Assembly: GCF_016785095.1 (NCBI RefSeq)
Contig: NZ_JAEKJB010000013.1
Location: 1-64,000 of the forward strand
From: Alloalcanivorax marinus
Lineage (GTDB): Bacteria > Pseudomonadota > Gammaproteobacteria > Pseudomonadales > Alcanivoracaceae
Direction: 5' to 3'
DNA: 64,000 bases
The stretch's first letter is position 1. Each line of letters starts with the position of its first letter. The notes beneath the pieces were generated by a model. It saw only the letters and a program-made list of their open reading frames with translations, had not been told where the DNA came from and searched no databases. Below are positions 1 to 8,191 of this stretch, in pieces. A program made the position numbers and the translations under genes.

Positions 1-48
1 GGCCTGCCGCCAGCGTTCAATCTGAGCCATGATCAAACTCTTCAGTTC
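1..48 (-). rRNA. rrs: 16S ribosomal RNA, 5' end only (partial)
   Basis: The reverse complement carries the universal 16S start: GAAGAGTTTGATCATGGCTC is followed by AGATTGAACGCTGGCGGC. The mature 5' end is placed near position 48 by comparison with the known E. coli 16S start, so it is accurate to a few bases. The rest of the gene and of the rRNA operon lies beyond the left edge. Its leader, boxA and promoter are visible just upstream at 49-300. Confidence 0.97.
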
Positions 49-263
49 GATTAAGTCTTTAAAGTGCCTTCGCACTTAAAGCATGCTCAGCTCGAAACAA
101 ATTCAACTAGGTTGACTTGTTCAAAGCCGATATCTTTTAGACACCTACTTCGAACAGGTCCCACACGTTTGCTTGCCTGATTGTTAAAGAGCGTTTGGAA
201 GCGCTTGGCTTCCCGACCGGGGCGTTTGCCGCTTGGCTGTGCCCGCCGTCGTTGTGGGTGCGC
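49..263 (-). other. rRNA operon leader with processing hairpin
   Basis: Transcribed leader of the 16S operon on the minus strand. No protein-coding gene is credible here. It includes the boxA antiterminator at 181-193. A small hairpin at about 61-80 (stem AAGTGC/GCACTT, four-base loop) sits just upstream of the 16S start, where pre-16S processing structures normally lie. The region between msrQ and this leader contains only the promoter. Confidence 0.8.
181..193 (-). promoter_or_regulatory. rRNA boxA antitermination site
   Basis: The minus strand reads CGCTCTTTAACAA, a near-exact match to the gammaproteobacterial rrn boxA core GCTCTTTAACAA, which binds NusB/S10 and makes RNA polymerase resist Rho. 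The position, about 130 bases before the 16S 5' end, is as expected. Confidence 0.85.
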
Positions 264-291
264 ATTCTAGGGATTTGCGGAGAACCGTCAA
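264..291 (-). promoter_or_regulatory. rRNA operon promoter (P1-like)
   Basis: On the minus strand a -35 box TTGACG (286-291) is separated by 16 bases from a -10 box TAGAAT (264-269). A run of seven A residues lies directly upstream of the -35 box and could act as an UP element. The bases after the -10 are GCGCACCC, a GC-rich discriminator typical of ppGpp/DksA-controlled rRNA promoters. The 16-base spacer also fits known rrn P1 promoters. Confidence 0.8.
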
Positions 292-372
292 CACTTTTTT
301 TCCAATGGATTCATCAAACGGTCAGAACTTGATCATAGCGCCCAAAAAAGCGGCTTTCCGGGCGCAAACCGC

Positions 373-972
373 TCATTTTCCAGGCAAAAACCGTCCTCGC
401 AACCGGTAGCCGATGAGGATGGCGGCCACCGTCAAAAACGCCAGGGTCTCCCCGAAGCCGGATTTCTGCACCCAGAACTGATGGATCAGGGCCAACGGCA
501 GCGCCACGAAGATCAAACGGTGCAGTTTCACCCAGCGCTTGCCAAGCCGCCGACGGGACTTGCGGGTGCTGGTCAGCGCCAAGGGCCACAGCAACAGCCA
601 GGCGGCGGCACCGGCGATAATGTAGGGGCGCTTGCTCAACTCGGTGGCCAACCGGCCCGGGTCCCAGCCCAGGATCAGGGTCGCCCATGCAAGAAAGTGC
701 AAGCTGGCGTAGATGAACATCCACAGCCCGAAGGTACGCCGCCAGATCACCAAGGCGGGGATATCGAACACCCGCGCCGCCGGGCGCATGGTCAGGCACA
801 CCAGCAACAGCACCAGCGCCCACCAACCCAGCGCATTGACCAGCGCCGCCACCGGGTCCGGGCCGCTGGCGCCGGTGAGTCCTTCGTAGAGCACCCAGGC
901 CAGGGGCAACGCGCCCAGGGGCCAGGCGATCCAGGTCCAGGCCTTGGGATTGTGGGTCCTGCCCGCCGCCAT
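373..972 (-). CDS. msrQ: MsrQ, haem-binding membrane subunit of the MsrPQ methionine sulfoxide reductase
   Basis: A 199-residue integral membrane protein of the YedZ/MsrQ family. It passes electrons from the respiratory chain to periplasmic MsrP, which repairs oxidised methionines in envelope proteins. Several hydrophobic helices are visible, with conserved histidines in helix contexts such as YASLHFLAW and KLHRLIF that fit haem ligation. The start overlaps the msrP stop by one base (TGATG), so the two are translationally coupled. The rrn promoter lies immediately downstream in the same direction. Confidence 0.93.
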   Translation of the reverse strand: MAAGRTHNPKAWTWIAWPLGALPLAWVLYEGLTGASGPDPVAALVNALGWWALVLLLVCLTMRPAARVFDIPALVIWRRTFGLWMFIYASLHFLAWATLILGWDPGRLATELSKRPYIIAGAAAWLLLWPLALTSTRKSRRRLGKRWVKLHRLIFVALPLALIHQFWVQKSGFGETLAFLTVAAILIGYRLRGRFLPGK

Positions 973-1967
973 CAGTAGTTCTTTCTCAGGTCCATGCCCT
1001 TGTACAGGCCCGCCACCTGGTCATAGCCGTTGAACAGTTCCGTGGGCCGCCAGTTGGGGTTGAACAGGGAGTTGGGCAGGCGCCGCTCCCGGGACTGGGA
1101 CCAGCGCGGATGGTCCACTTCGGGGTTCACATTGGCGTAGAAACCGTACTCCCTGGGCGCCAGCAGGTTCCAGGTGGTTTCCGGGCGTTTCTCGGTGAAC
1201 TCGATGCGCACGATCGACTTGATCGACTTAAAGCCGTACTTCCAGGGCACCACCAACCGCATCGGCGCGCCATTCTGATTGGGGAGAGTACGCCCATACA
1301 GGCCGATGGCCATCAGCGTCAGGGGATGCATGGCCTCATCCAGGCGCAGTCCTTCCCGGTAGGGGAAGTCTATGCCCGTGAACGGCGAGTCCACACCGGG
1401 CATCCGCTTGCGGTCGGCCAGGGTGGTAAAGGCCACGTAGCGAGCCTTGCTGGTGGGCTGGAGAGCCTTGAGCAGCGCCGCCATAGGAATACCCACCCAG
1501 GGAATCACCATGGACCAGGCCTCCACGCAGCGCAGCCGGTAGATGCGCTCCTCCACCGGCAACCCCTTAATCAGGTCCTCCAGATCAAAGGTGCCGGTAC
1601 GCTCGGCGGCGCCGGCGACGGTGACCCGCCAGGGATCGACCTTCATGGCGCCGGCGTGGGCGACCGGGTCGTCCTTGCCGGTGCCGAACTCGTAGAAGTT
1701 GTTGTAGTGGGTGACGTCGTCGAAGGGGGTAAGCTTCTCGTCGGTGCGCGGCTCGCCGGCCTTGGCGCCGGCCACCTGCTGGCGTAACCAGGCCGGCCGC
1801 GAGCCGTCCTCGGCGGCCGGGTCCACGGTGCGCGCCCAGGACGGGGTGGCGGCGAACAAGCCGGCCAGCCCGCCCAGAATCATCAGCTCACGGCGCTTGA
1901 GATAGACGGACTCCGGGGTGATTTCGGAGCTTTTCGGCTCATTTCTGTGGCGTTTTCGAATCAGCAC
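972..1967 (-). CDS. msrP: MsrP, periplasmic molybdopterin methionine sulfoxide reductase
   Basis: Catalytic subunit of MsrPQ, 331 residues. It has a Tat-type signal (KRREL at residues 24-28 followed by a hydrophobic stretch ending near SWA at 43-45), consistent with export of a folded molybdenum protein. The sulfite-oxidase-like fold is recognised by RLRCVEAWSM. Cys147 in this motif is the expected molybdenum ligand. It precedes msrQ with a one-base overlap. The family reduces protein-bound methionine sulfoxide in the periplasm. Known relatives include E. coli YedY. Confidence 0.95.
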   Translation of the reverse strand: MLIRKRHRNEPKSSEITPESVYLKRRELMILGGLAGLFAATPSWARTVDPAAEDGSRPAWLRQQVAGAKAGEPRTDEKLTPFDDVTHYNNFYEFGTGKDDPVAHAGAMKVDPWRVTVAGAAERTGTFDLEDLIKGLPVEERIYRLRCVEAWSMVIPWVGIPMAALLKALQPTSKARYVAFTTLADRKRMPGVDSPFTGIDFPYREGLRLDEAMHPLTLMAIGLYGRTLPNQNGAPMRLVVPWKYGFKSIKSIVRIEFTEKRPETTWNLLAPREYGFYANVNPEVDHPRWSQSRERRLPNSLFNPNWRPTELFNGYDQVAGLYKGMDLRKNY

Positions 1968-2018
1968 GGCTCGATCTCCTGTTCGGCTACTCCGTTAGAG
2001 AGGCGAACCGCGCCTTTG

Positions 2019-2795
2019 TTACACCGGTTTCTTGCGCAGCCGCCAGAGGTTCAACAACAGCCCGGTGACCACGTACACCACGGCCACGGTCAGCAGCACC
2101 AGCGGCGGGTCCAGAAACACGATGGCGAACGCCACGATCACGCCCAGCAACACCTTGAACGGCACCCGCCCGATGTGAAATTCCTTGAACGAGTGGTAAC
2201 GCACCGAGGACACCATCAGCAGACCCGCGCCGGCCACCGTGAAGGCTACCAGCCAGGAGATGTCGTTTCCGTCAACGCCGCGACTGGCGCCCAGCCACAC
2301 CAGGGTGGCCACCAGGCCGGCGCCGGTGGGGCTGGGCAGGCCGATGAAGAAACGCTTGTCGGTGGTTTCCGCCTGCACGTTGAAACGAGCCAGACGCAGA
2401 GCGGCGCAGGCCAGATAGATAAAGGCCGCCATCCAACCAAACTTGCCGAGCTCGGAGAGCCCCCAGGAGTACGCCACCAGCCCCGGCGCCACACCAAAGG
2501 CCACGCAGTCCGAAAGCGAGTCGTATTCCGCTCCGAACTTGCTCTGGGTGTTGGTCAGACGGGCCACGCCGCCGTCCATGCCATCCAGGATGCCGGCAAC
2601 GATGATGCCCACGGCGGCGGCCTCGAACAGACCGTTCATGGCCGCCACGATGGCGTAGAACCCGGCGAACAGGGCGCCGGTGGTAAACAGGTTGGGCAGC
2701 AGATAGACCCCCTTGTGACGGGCGCCGGTGCGTTCCGCCTCTACTACCTCGAAGGTCTCCGTGCCGTGTTCCTTTTGCTCTTGCTGATCGGCCAT
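2019..2795 (-). CDS. pssA: CDP-diacylglycerol--serine O-phosphatidyltransferase
   Basis: Phosphatidylserine synthase of the CDP-alcohol phosphatidyltransferase family, 258 residues with several membrane helices. It joins CDP-diacylglycerol and serine, the first committed step to phosphatidylethanolamine. The family signature is complete: D71, D74-G75, A78-R79, G88, D92 and D96. This is the integral-membrane type, not the E. coli phospholipase-D type. It lies between ilvC and msrP in the same direction, an order also known from Pseudomonas. A terminator at 2858-2886 separates it from ilvC. Confidence 0.94.
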   Translation of the reverse strand: MADQQEQKEHGTETFEVVEAERTGARHKGVYLLPNLFTTGALFAGFYAIVAAMNGLFEAAAVGIIVAGILDGMDGGVARLTNTQSKFGAEYDSLSDCVAFGVAPGLVAYSWGLSELGKFGWMAAFIYLACAALRLARFNVQAETTDKRFFIGLPSPTGAGLVATLVWLGASRGVDGNDISWLVAFTVAGAGLLMVSSVRYHSFKEFHIGRVPFKVLLGVIVAFAIVFLDPPLVLLTVAVVYVVTGLLLNLWRLRKKPV

Positions 2796-2857
2796 GGTGC
2801 CTCGCCATTGTTGCGGTCCGGCCTAGTCTATCATCGCCACGGGGGATTTTCGGCCAT

Positions 2858-2886
2858 AAAAAAACGCGCCCCGGAGGGCGCGTTTC
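2858..2886 (-). terminator. Rho-independent terminator of ilvC
   Basis: On the minus strand ACGCGCCC and GGGCGCGT form a GC-rich stem around TCCG, followed by a run of T residues. It lies about 40 bases after the ilvC stop. Confidence 0.85.
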
Positions 2887-2923
2887 CGTCGGTCGGAACC
2901 ACCGGCCGAAGCCGGGGACGGCC

Positions 2924-3940
2924 TCAGTTCTTGGACTTGTCCACGATCTGGTTGGCCTGGATCCAGGGCATCATGCCACGCAGCTTCTCACCCACCTGCT
3001 CGATGGGGTGCTCGGCATTCTGACGACGACGAGCGGTCATGCTCGGGTAGTTGAGGCCGCCCTCGTTGATGAACATTTTCGCGTATTCGCCGGTCTGGAT
3101 GCGCTTGAGCGCATTGCGCATGGCTTCGCGGGACTGCTCGTTGATGATCTCCTGGCCGGTGGTGTATTCACCATACTCGGCGTTGTTGGAGATTGAGTAG
3201 TTCATGTTGGCGATGCCGCCTTCGTACATCAGGTCGACGATCAGCTTCAGCTCATGGAGGCACTCGAAGTAAGCCATCTCCGGCGCGTAACCGGCTTCCA
3301 CCAGGGTCTCGAAACCGGCTTTAACCAGCTCCACGGTACCGCCACACAGCACCGCCTGCTCACCGAACAGGTCGGTTTCGGTTTCATCCTTGAAGGTGGT
3401 TTCGATGATGCCGGTGCGGCCGCCGCCGATGCCACAGGCGTAGGACAGCGCCAGGTCCTTGGCCTGACCGGAGGCGTCCTGGAAGATGGCGATCAGGTCG
3501 GGGATGCCGCCACCACGGGTGAACTCGGTGCGCACGGTATGGCCCGGCGCCTTGGGCGCCACCATGATCACGTCCAGGTCCTTGCGCGGCACGATCTGGT
3601 TGTAGTGGATGCAGAAGCCGTGAGCAAAGGCCAGGGTGGCGCCCTGCTTCAGGTTGGGCTCGATTTCATTCTGGTAGATGGCGGCCTGGTTCTCGTCCGG
3701 GGCCAGTACCATCACCACGTCGGCGGCCTTGACCGCTTCCGGCACGCTTTTCACGGTGAGGCCGGCGCCTTCCGCCTTGGCCGCGGAGGAGGAACCTTCA
3801 CGCAGTGCCACCACGACGTCGACACCGGATTCCTTCAGGTTGTTGGCGTGGGCGTGGCCCTGGGAACCGTAGCCGATGATGGCCACTTTCTTGCCCTGGA
3901 TGAGGGAAAGGTCACAATCCTTATCGTAGTAGACTTGCAT
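2924..3940 (-). CDS. ilvC: Ketol-acid reductoisomerase (class I)
   Basis: IlvC, 338 residues, the length of short class I enzymes. It converts acetolactate or acetohydroxybutyrate to dihydroxy acids with NADPH and Mg2+, in isoleucine/valine synthesis. The N-terminal Rossmann motif GYGSQGHAHA is present, and the C-terminal knotted helical domain carries the conserved DLFGEQ and SNNAEYG segments. It is divergent from ilvY, its usual LysR activator, and is followed by a terminator. RBS-like GGGG lies just upstream of the ATG. Confidence 0.97.
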   Translation of the reverse strand: MQVYYDKDCDLSLIQGKKVAIIGYGSQGHAHANNLKESGVDVVVALREGSSSAAKAEGAGLTVKSVPEAVKAADVVMVLAPDENQAAIYQNEIEPNLKQGATLAFAHGFCIHYNQIVPRKDLDVIMVAPKAPGHTVRTEFTRGGGIPDLIAIFQDASGQAKDLALSYACGIGGGRTGIIETTFKDETETDLFGEQAVLCGGTVELVKAGFETLVEAGYAPEMAYFECLHELKLIVDLMYEGGIANMNYSISNNAEYGEYTTGQEIINEQSREAMRNALKRIQTGEYAKMFINEGGLNYPSMTARRRQNAEHPIEQVGEKLRGMMPWIQANQIVDKSKN

Positions 3941-3977
3941 GGTGTTGCCCCGAATCTTGGTTAAGGTCAGCGAGAAA

Positions 3978-3994
3978 GGCCTACACCTTAGGCC
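3978..3994. promoter_or_regulatory. Inverted repeat in the ilvC-ilvY intergenic region
   Basis: GGCCTA and TAGGCC flank a 5-base spacer between the divergent ilvC and ilvY genes. It could be a second regulator site or a hairpin in the ilvC leader. Its function is unknown. Confidence 0.35.
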
Positions 3995-4003
3995 ATGCCT
4001 CGC

Positions 4004-4029
4004 GTTGCGTAAAATGATATATTCGCAAC
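4004..4029. promoter_or_regulatory. Candidate IlvY operator
   Basis: GTTGCG and CGCAAC form a perfect inverted repeat with a 14-base AT-rich centre, 28 bases upstream of the ilvY start and 64 bases upstream of ilvC. LysR regulators bind such interrupted dyads between divergent genes. E. coli IlvY binds TTGCAA-type dyads in the same place. The assignment is by position and symmetry only. Confidence 0.6.
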
Positions 4030-4056
4030 ACAGTATGCCGACTGGCGAAACACTCC

Positions 4057-4938
4057 ATGGACACCCGCTCCCTGCGTCTTTTTCTCGCTCTGGCGGAAAC
4101 CCTGCATTTCGGGCGCGCCGGCGACCGCTGCCACATGAGCCCCTCGGCGGTGAGCCGCACCATCCGGCAACTGGAAAACGAACTGGGCGCCGCCCTCTTC
4201 CTGCGTGACAACCGCAGCGTCAGCCTCACCCGGGAGGGCCGCCGCTTCCAGCAATACGCCCGGGAGACCCTGGCCCAGTGGGACGGCCTGCGCCATTCCA
4301 TGCAGGAGAGCAGCCGGGTGCTGCAGGGGGAACTGAGCCTGTATTGCTCGGTGACCGCCAGCTACAGCTTCCTCTACGACATCCTCAGCCGCTTCCGTAA
4401 CGACTACCCGGGCATCGAGATCAAGCTGCACACCGGCGACCCGGCCCATGCCATGGACCGGGTGATGACCGGCCGCGAGGACATCGCCATCGGCGCCCGC
4501 CCGGACACCCTGCCCCGGGCCGTGGCCTTCCGGCCTATCCTGCGCTCCCCGTTGCTGTTCATTGCTCCCACCGACCAGCCGGAACTGGCCACCGCCCTGG
4601 CCGGCCCGGCCCGTGCCGAGGCCTGGCGGGAGGTGCCCATGATCCTCTCCGAGGAAGGGTTGTCCCGCCAGCGCCTGGATCAGTGGTTCCGGACCCTGGG
4701 CATCCCGCCACGCATTTATGCCCAGGTGAGCGGTAACGAGGCCATCGTCAGCATGGTGAGCCTGGGCTTCGGGGTCGGCGTGGCGCCGCGCATCGTGCTC
4801 GACAACAGCCCCCTGGCGGACCGCACCCGGCCCCTGGACGTGACCCCGGCCCTGGCGGATTACGAGGTGGGCCTGTTCACCCGCGAGAAGCGCCTCGCCG
4901 ACCCGGTGATCCAGGCGTTCTGGTCGCAGTTGCGGTGA
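4057..4938 (+). CDS. ilvY: LysR-type regulator IlvY
   Basis: A 293-residue LysR-family regulator with an N-terminal winged helix-turn-helix (about residues 1-60, with FGRAGDRCHMSPSAVSRTI) and a periplasmic-binding-like inducer domain. It is divergent from ilvC, the classic arrangement in which IlvY activates ilvC in response to acetolactate or acetohydroxybutyrate. The name therefore rests on family plus context. It converges on ilvH, with a repeat and a terminator between them. Confidence 0.88.
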   Translation: MDTRSLRLFLALAETLHFGRAGDRCHMSPSAVSRTIRQLENELGAALFLRDNRSVSLTREGRRFQQYARETLAQWDGLRHSMQESSRVLQGELSLYCSVTASYSFLYDILSRFRNDYPGIEIKLHTGDPAHAMDRVMTGREDIAIGARPDTLPRAVAFRPILRSPLLFIAPTDQPELATALAGPARAEAWREVPMILSEEGLSRQRLDQWFRTLGIPPRIYAQVSGNEAIVSMVSLGFGVGVAPRIVLDNSPLADRTRPLDVTPALADYEVGLFTREKRLADPVIQAFWSQLR

Positions 4939-4970
4939 CGCTCGCGGCCGCGCGGCAGGGGGCGACATCC

Positions 4971-5020
4971 GTCGCGATCAACGCCGGTGCCTTCTTCATC
5001 GCGACTGAAGCCGCTCCTAC
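4971..5020. repeat. REP-like intergenic repeat, copy 1
   Basis: GTCGCGAT at 4971-4978 and ATCGCGAC at 4998-5005 form an inverted pair, and the right arm continues as TGAAGCCGCTCCTAC. The same core, TCGCGGCTGAAGCCGCTCC with small changes, recurs at 9336, 14771, 28351 and 45442. It lies between the convergent ilvY and ilvH genes. Confidence 0.75.
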
Positions 5021-5046
5021 AAGGCGAGACATAAAAGAGGCATGAA

Positions 5047-5071
5047 AAAAGCCGCCCCGGGGGGCGGCTCT
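5047..5071 (-). terminator. Rho-independent terminator of ilvIH
   Basis: On the minus strand GCCGCCCC and GGGGCGGC form a stem followed by six T residues. It is 24 bases after the ilvH stop. Confidence 0.85.
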
Positions 5072-5094
5072 TCAGGGTGCCGGGCGAAAAAGGC

Positions 5095-5589
5095 TCAGAG
5101 GCTGAGCACTTTCTCGCCGCGTGAGATGCCGGAGACGCCGGAGCGCACCACTTCCAGCACCTGGGTTTCGCCGATGGCGTTGATGAAGGCTTCCAGCTTG
5201 TCCGTGGTGCCGGTGAGCTGGACCGTGTACACGGTGCTGGTCACGTCCACGATCTGGCCGCGGAAAATATCCACGGTGCGCTTCACCTCGGCGCGCTGGG
5301 CGCCGGTGGCCTTGACCTTCATGAGCATGATCTCGCGCTCAATATGGGCCCCTTCGGTCAGGTCCACCAGCTTGACCACCTCGATAAGCTTGTTGAGGTG
5401 TTTGGTGATCTGCTCGATCTTCTTGTCATCGCCGGTGGTGGTCATGGTCAGGCGCGACAGGGTCTCATCCTCGGTGGGGGCCACCGTGAGGGTTTCGATG
5501 TTGTAGCCGCGCTGGGAGAACAGACCCACTACCCGGGACAGGGCCCCCGGCTCGTTTTCCATGAGAATAGAAATAATACGTCGCATCAT
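5095..5589 (-). CDS. ilvH: Acetolactate synthase small (regulatory) subunit
   Basis: Regulatory subunit of acetohydroxyacid synthase, 164 residues with this start. The N-terminal ACT domain is clear (RRIISILMENEPGALSRV and the QRGYNIETLTVAPT segment), and it mediates valine feedback. The ATG at 5589 overlaps the ilvI stop (TGATG), with GGAG eight bases upstream. A second ATG follows directly at 5586. A longer in-frame start at 5616 would add residues absent from known IlvH proteins, so it is rejected. Confidence 0.95.
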   Translation of the reverse strand: MMRRIISILMENEPGALSRVVGLFSQRGYNIETLTVAPTEDETLSRLTMTTTGDDKKIEQITKHLNKLIEVVKLVDLTEGAHIEREIMLMKVKATGAQRAEVKRTVDIFRGQIVDVTSTVYTVQLTGTTDKLEAFINAIGETQVLEVVRSGVSGISRGEKVLSL

Positions 5590-7307
5590 CAGGTCCGCTC
5601 CGTCTTGCTCAGCCACATATCACGCATGGAACCGTCGGCGATGTGCATCGGGTAGACGTGCTCGGTGGGGTCCACGTAGATATCCATGAATACCAGACGG
5701 TCCTTCAGCGCGAACGCTTCTTCCATGGCGCCGTCCAGGTCCTCGAATTTTTCCACCTTCATGCCCACGTGGCCGTAGGACTCGGCCAGCTTGACGAAGT
5801 CCGGCAGGGATTCCATGTAGGACTGGCTGTGGCGGCCGCCGTACTGCATGTCCTGCCATTGGCGCACCATGCCCAGGGCCTGGTTGTTGATGTTGATGAT
5901 CTTGATCGGCAGCCCGTACTGCAGGCAGGTGGACAGCTCCTGGATGTTCATCTGGATCGAGCCTTCACCGGTGACACAGGCCACCACCGCTTCCGGGTGG
6001 GCGAACTGCACGCCCATGGCCGCCGGCAGACCGAAACCCATGGTGCCCAGACCGCCGGAGTTGATCCACTGGCGTGGCCGGTCGTACAGGTAATACTGGG
6101 CGGCGAACATCTGGTGCTGGCCGACGTCGGAGGACACATAGGCCTCGCCGTTGGTGGCCTTGTAGAGCGCCTGAACCACTTGCTGGGGCTTCATCGGGCC
6201 CTGCTCGTTGGTCTCGAAGCGCATGCCGTGCACCTTGCGCCAGCCCTCGATTTCCTGCCACCAGCGGTCCACGCTCTTATGGTCCGGCTCACCGCTCTCC
6301 TCAAGCATGGTGAGCATTTCCTCCAGCACCTGTTTAACCGGCCCGACGATGGGAATATGCGCCGCCACGTTCTTGGAGATGCTGGCCGGGTCGATGTCGA
6401 TGTGGATGATCTTGGCGCCCGGGCAGAACTTCTTGGCGTCGTTGGTGACACGGTCGTCCAGGCGCGCGCCGGCGGCCAGGATCACGTCCGCGTTGTGCAT
6501 CGACATGTTGGCTTCATAGGTGCCATGCATGCCGAGCATGCCCAGGAACTGCTTGTCGGTGCCCGGGAAGGCGCCCAGCCCCATCAGCGTGTTGGTGACC
6601 GGGAAGTTAAGCTTGCGGGCCACGGCGGTGAGCGCCTCGCTGGCGTCCCCCTGAACCACGCCGCCGCCAGAATAGATCACTGGCCGCTTGGCCTTGAGCA
6701 GCTCGTCCACGGCCTTGCGAATCTGGCCGGAGTGGCCACGGGTGACCGGCGCGTAGGAGCGCATCTTCACCTTCTTGGGGTACTCATAGGGGAAGGTGTT
6801 GTGCGGGGCCGTGTGGTCCTTGGGAATATCCACCAGTACCGGGCCGGGACGGCCGGTGCTGGCGATGTAGAACGCCTTCTTGATCATCTCCGGGATCTGA
6901 CGCGGATCACGGACCATGAAGCTGTGCTTCACGATCGGCCGGGACAGGCCGACCATGTCGGTTTCCTGGAAGGCGTCATCGCCAATCCAGTCGGAACGAA
7001 CCTGGCCAGACAGCACCACCATGGGAATGGAGTCCATGAAGGCGGTGGCGATACCGGTGATGGCGTTGGTGGCGCCGGGGCCGGAAGTCACCAGCACCAC
7101 GCCGGGCTTGCCGGTGGAGCGGGCGTAGCCGTCGGCGGCGTGGGTCGCGGCCTGCTCGTGGCGCACCAGAATATGATTGACCTTGTCCTGCTGGAACAGC
7201 GCGTCGTAGATGTGCAGTACAGCGCCTCCGGGGTACCCGAAGATGTACTCCACTCCCTCATCCTGCAGTGCGCGGACCACCATTTCCGCGCCGGATAACA
7301 TTTCCAC
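5589..7307 (-). CDS. ilvI: Acetolactate synthase large (catalytic) subunit
   Basis: Thiamine-diphosphate enzyme of 572 residues that condenses pyruvate with pyruvate or 2-ketobutyrate at the first common step of branched-chain amino-acid synthesis. The N-terminal ThDP Glu region is visible (VRHEQAATHAADGYARSTG). The C-terminal ThDP/Mg motif begins GEGSIQMN and ends ININN, with Glu where many homologues have GDG. It is co-transcribed and coupled with ilvH. A 419-base region upstream holds its control signals. The E. coli isozyme names ilvB, ilvI and ilvG are not distinguished by sequence alone; the ilvIH pairing favours ilvI. Confidence 0.96.
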   Translation of the reverse strand: MEMLSGAEMVVRALQDEGVEYIFGYPGGAVLHIYDALFQQDKVNHILVRHEQAATHAADGYARSTGKPGVVLVTSGPGATNAITGIATAFMDSIPMVVLSGQVRSDWIGDDAFQETDMVGLSRPIVKHSFMVRDPRQIPEMIKKAFYIASTGRPGPVLVDIPKDHTAPHNTFPYEYPKKVKMRSYAPVTRGHSGQIRKAVDELLKAKRPVIYSGGGVVQGDASEALTAVARKLNFPVTNTLMGLGAFPGTDKQFLGMLGMHGTYEANMSMHNADVILAAGARLDDRVTNDAKKFCPGAKIIHIDIDPASISKNVAAHIPIVGPVKQVLEEMLTMLEESGEPDHKSVDRWWQEIEGWRKVHGMRFETNEQGPMKPQQVVQALYKATNGEAYVSSDVGQHQMFAAQYYLYDRPRQWINSGGLGTMGFGLPAAMGVQFAHPEAVVACVTGEGSIQMNIQELSTCLQYGLPIKIININNQALGMVRQWQDMQYGGRHSQSYMESLPDFVKLAESYGHVGMKVEKFEDLDGAMEEAFALKDRLVFMDIYVDPTEHVYPMHIADGSMRDMWLSKTERT

Positions 7308-7726
7308 GTTGATTACCTCGAATCACAAAATAGCATTCACTCCGCCGACCAGCGGCGGAACGGGAGTGTGTTGCAAAACCTGCGGGAAGAGCGCCTTGCT
7401 TGGGCGCCCCGGGTCCGCGTGGAGGTGGCCGACGGCGGACACAGGTCAGGGAAGCTCGGAGGGGAGCGCACATCCACGCCCGGATCCTCCAGAGAATCCA
7501 CCAGCGGGACATACGTGCAGTATTGGCTGCTTTAGGACGACGCGGTAACGCCGCCCCGGGTCCCGGCCACACAAGCACCGGTAAGTGCCTGCGGGTTCCG
7601 ATCTCCGGAAAGGGCTTAATATTGTCAGAAATGCGGGCGTTTTCAAACCCCTCAAAGCCCCTTTGGTTGCACAATACAGGCCGCCGGGGGCATTCTGATC
7701 CGGCCACTGAAGGGGGAAAGCAGACC
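7308..7726. promoter_or_regulatory. Divergent intergenic region between ilvI and the DUF4124 gene
   Basis: This 419-base region carries the promoters of ilvI (minus) and of the gene at 7727 (plus). A hairpin at 7338-7368 (inner stem CCGCCG/CGGCGG, outer CACT/AGTG) would form in the ilvI leader RNA about 30 bases before the start. No T run follows it, so a terminator-type attenuator is not supported. No leader peptide rich in Ile, Val or Leu codons was found. No convincing promoter boxes were assigned. Confidence 0.5.
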
Positions 7727-8191
7727 ATGACAAGAGTTCGCCGAGCACTCCTCGCCGGCGCCGTGCTGGCCCTGGCCATGCCGGCCCTGGGTGCCAAGTT
7801 CTATAAATGGGTGGATGACGATGGCGTCACCCACTACGACACCAAGCCGCCGGCCGGCCAGACCGCCAGCGAGGAGGTGCGCACCCGCCACTCCGCCAGC
7901 TCCGATCAGGATCAGGCGGTCAAGCGCCTCGAGGAGCGCCGGGCCGCCGAGGCCCAGGCCGCGCAACGCCGGGAGGAAGAACGCCGGGTACGGGAGAATC
8001 CGGACCAGGTCAGCGAGGAGCGTTGCGCCAGGCATCGCCAGAACCTGGAGGTTCTGCTCAACAAGCCGATCGTGCGGGCCAAGAACCCGGAAACCGGCGA
8101 GATGGAAGTGATCGACCAGGCTCGCCGCGAACAAATGCTGGAGGAAGCCCGCGCCGCCATTGAGTTTTGCGAGGCGCGGTCGAAGCGATGA
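7727..8191 (+). CDS. DUF4124 domain-containing periplasmic protein
   Basis: A 154-residue protein with an N-terminal signal peptide (RRALLAGAVLALAMPALGA). A DUF4124 segment follows directly (KFYKWVDDDGVTHYDTKPP), the usual one-domain pattern in proteobacteria. The C-terminal half is charged and probably coiled-coil, rich in Glu, Arg and Ala. The function of the family is unknown. The ATG was chosen because it begins the signal peptide. Its stop overlaps the next gene (ATGA), so the two are probably co-translated. Confidence 0.85.
   Translation: MTRVRRALLAGAVLALAMPALGAKFYKWVDDDGVTHYDTKPPAGQTASEEVRTRHSASSDQDQAVKRLEERRAAEAQAAQRREEERRVRENPDQVSEERCARHRQNLEVLLNKPIVRAKNPETGEMEVIDQARREQMLEEARAAIEFCEARSKR

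Noticed and set aside
7258..7525. A Trp-rich short reading frame (MSRWWILWRIRAW) in the ilvI leader, as a possible attenuation peptide
   Set aside because: It has no RBS, is rich in Trp instead of Ile/Val/Leu, and runs on past the ilvI start in another frame.
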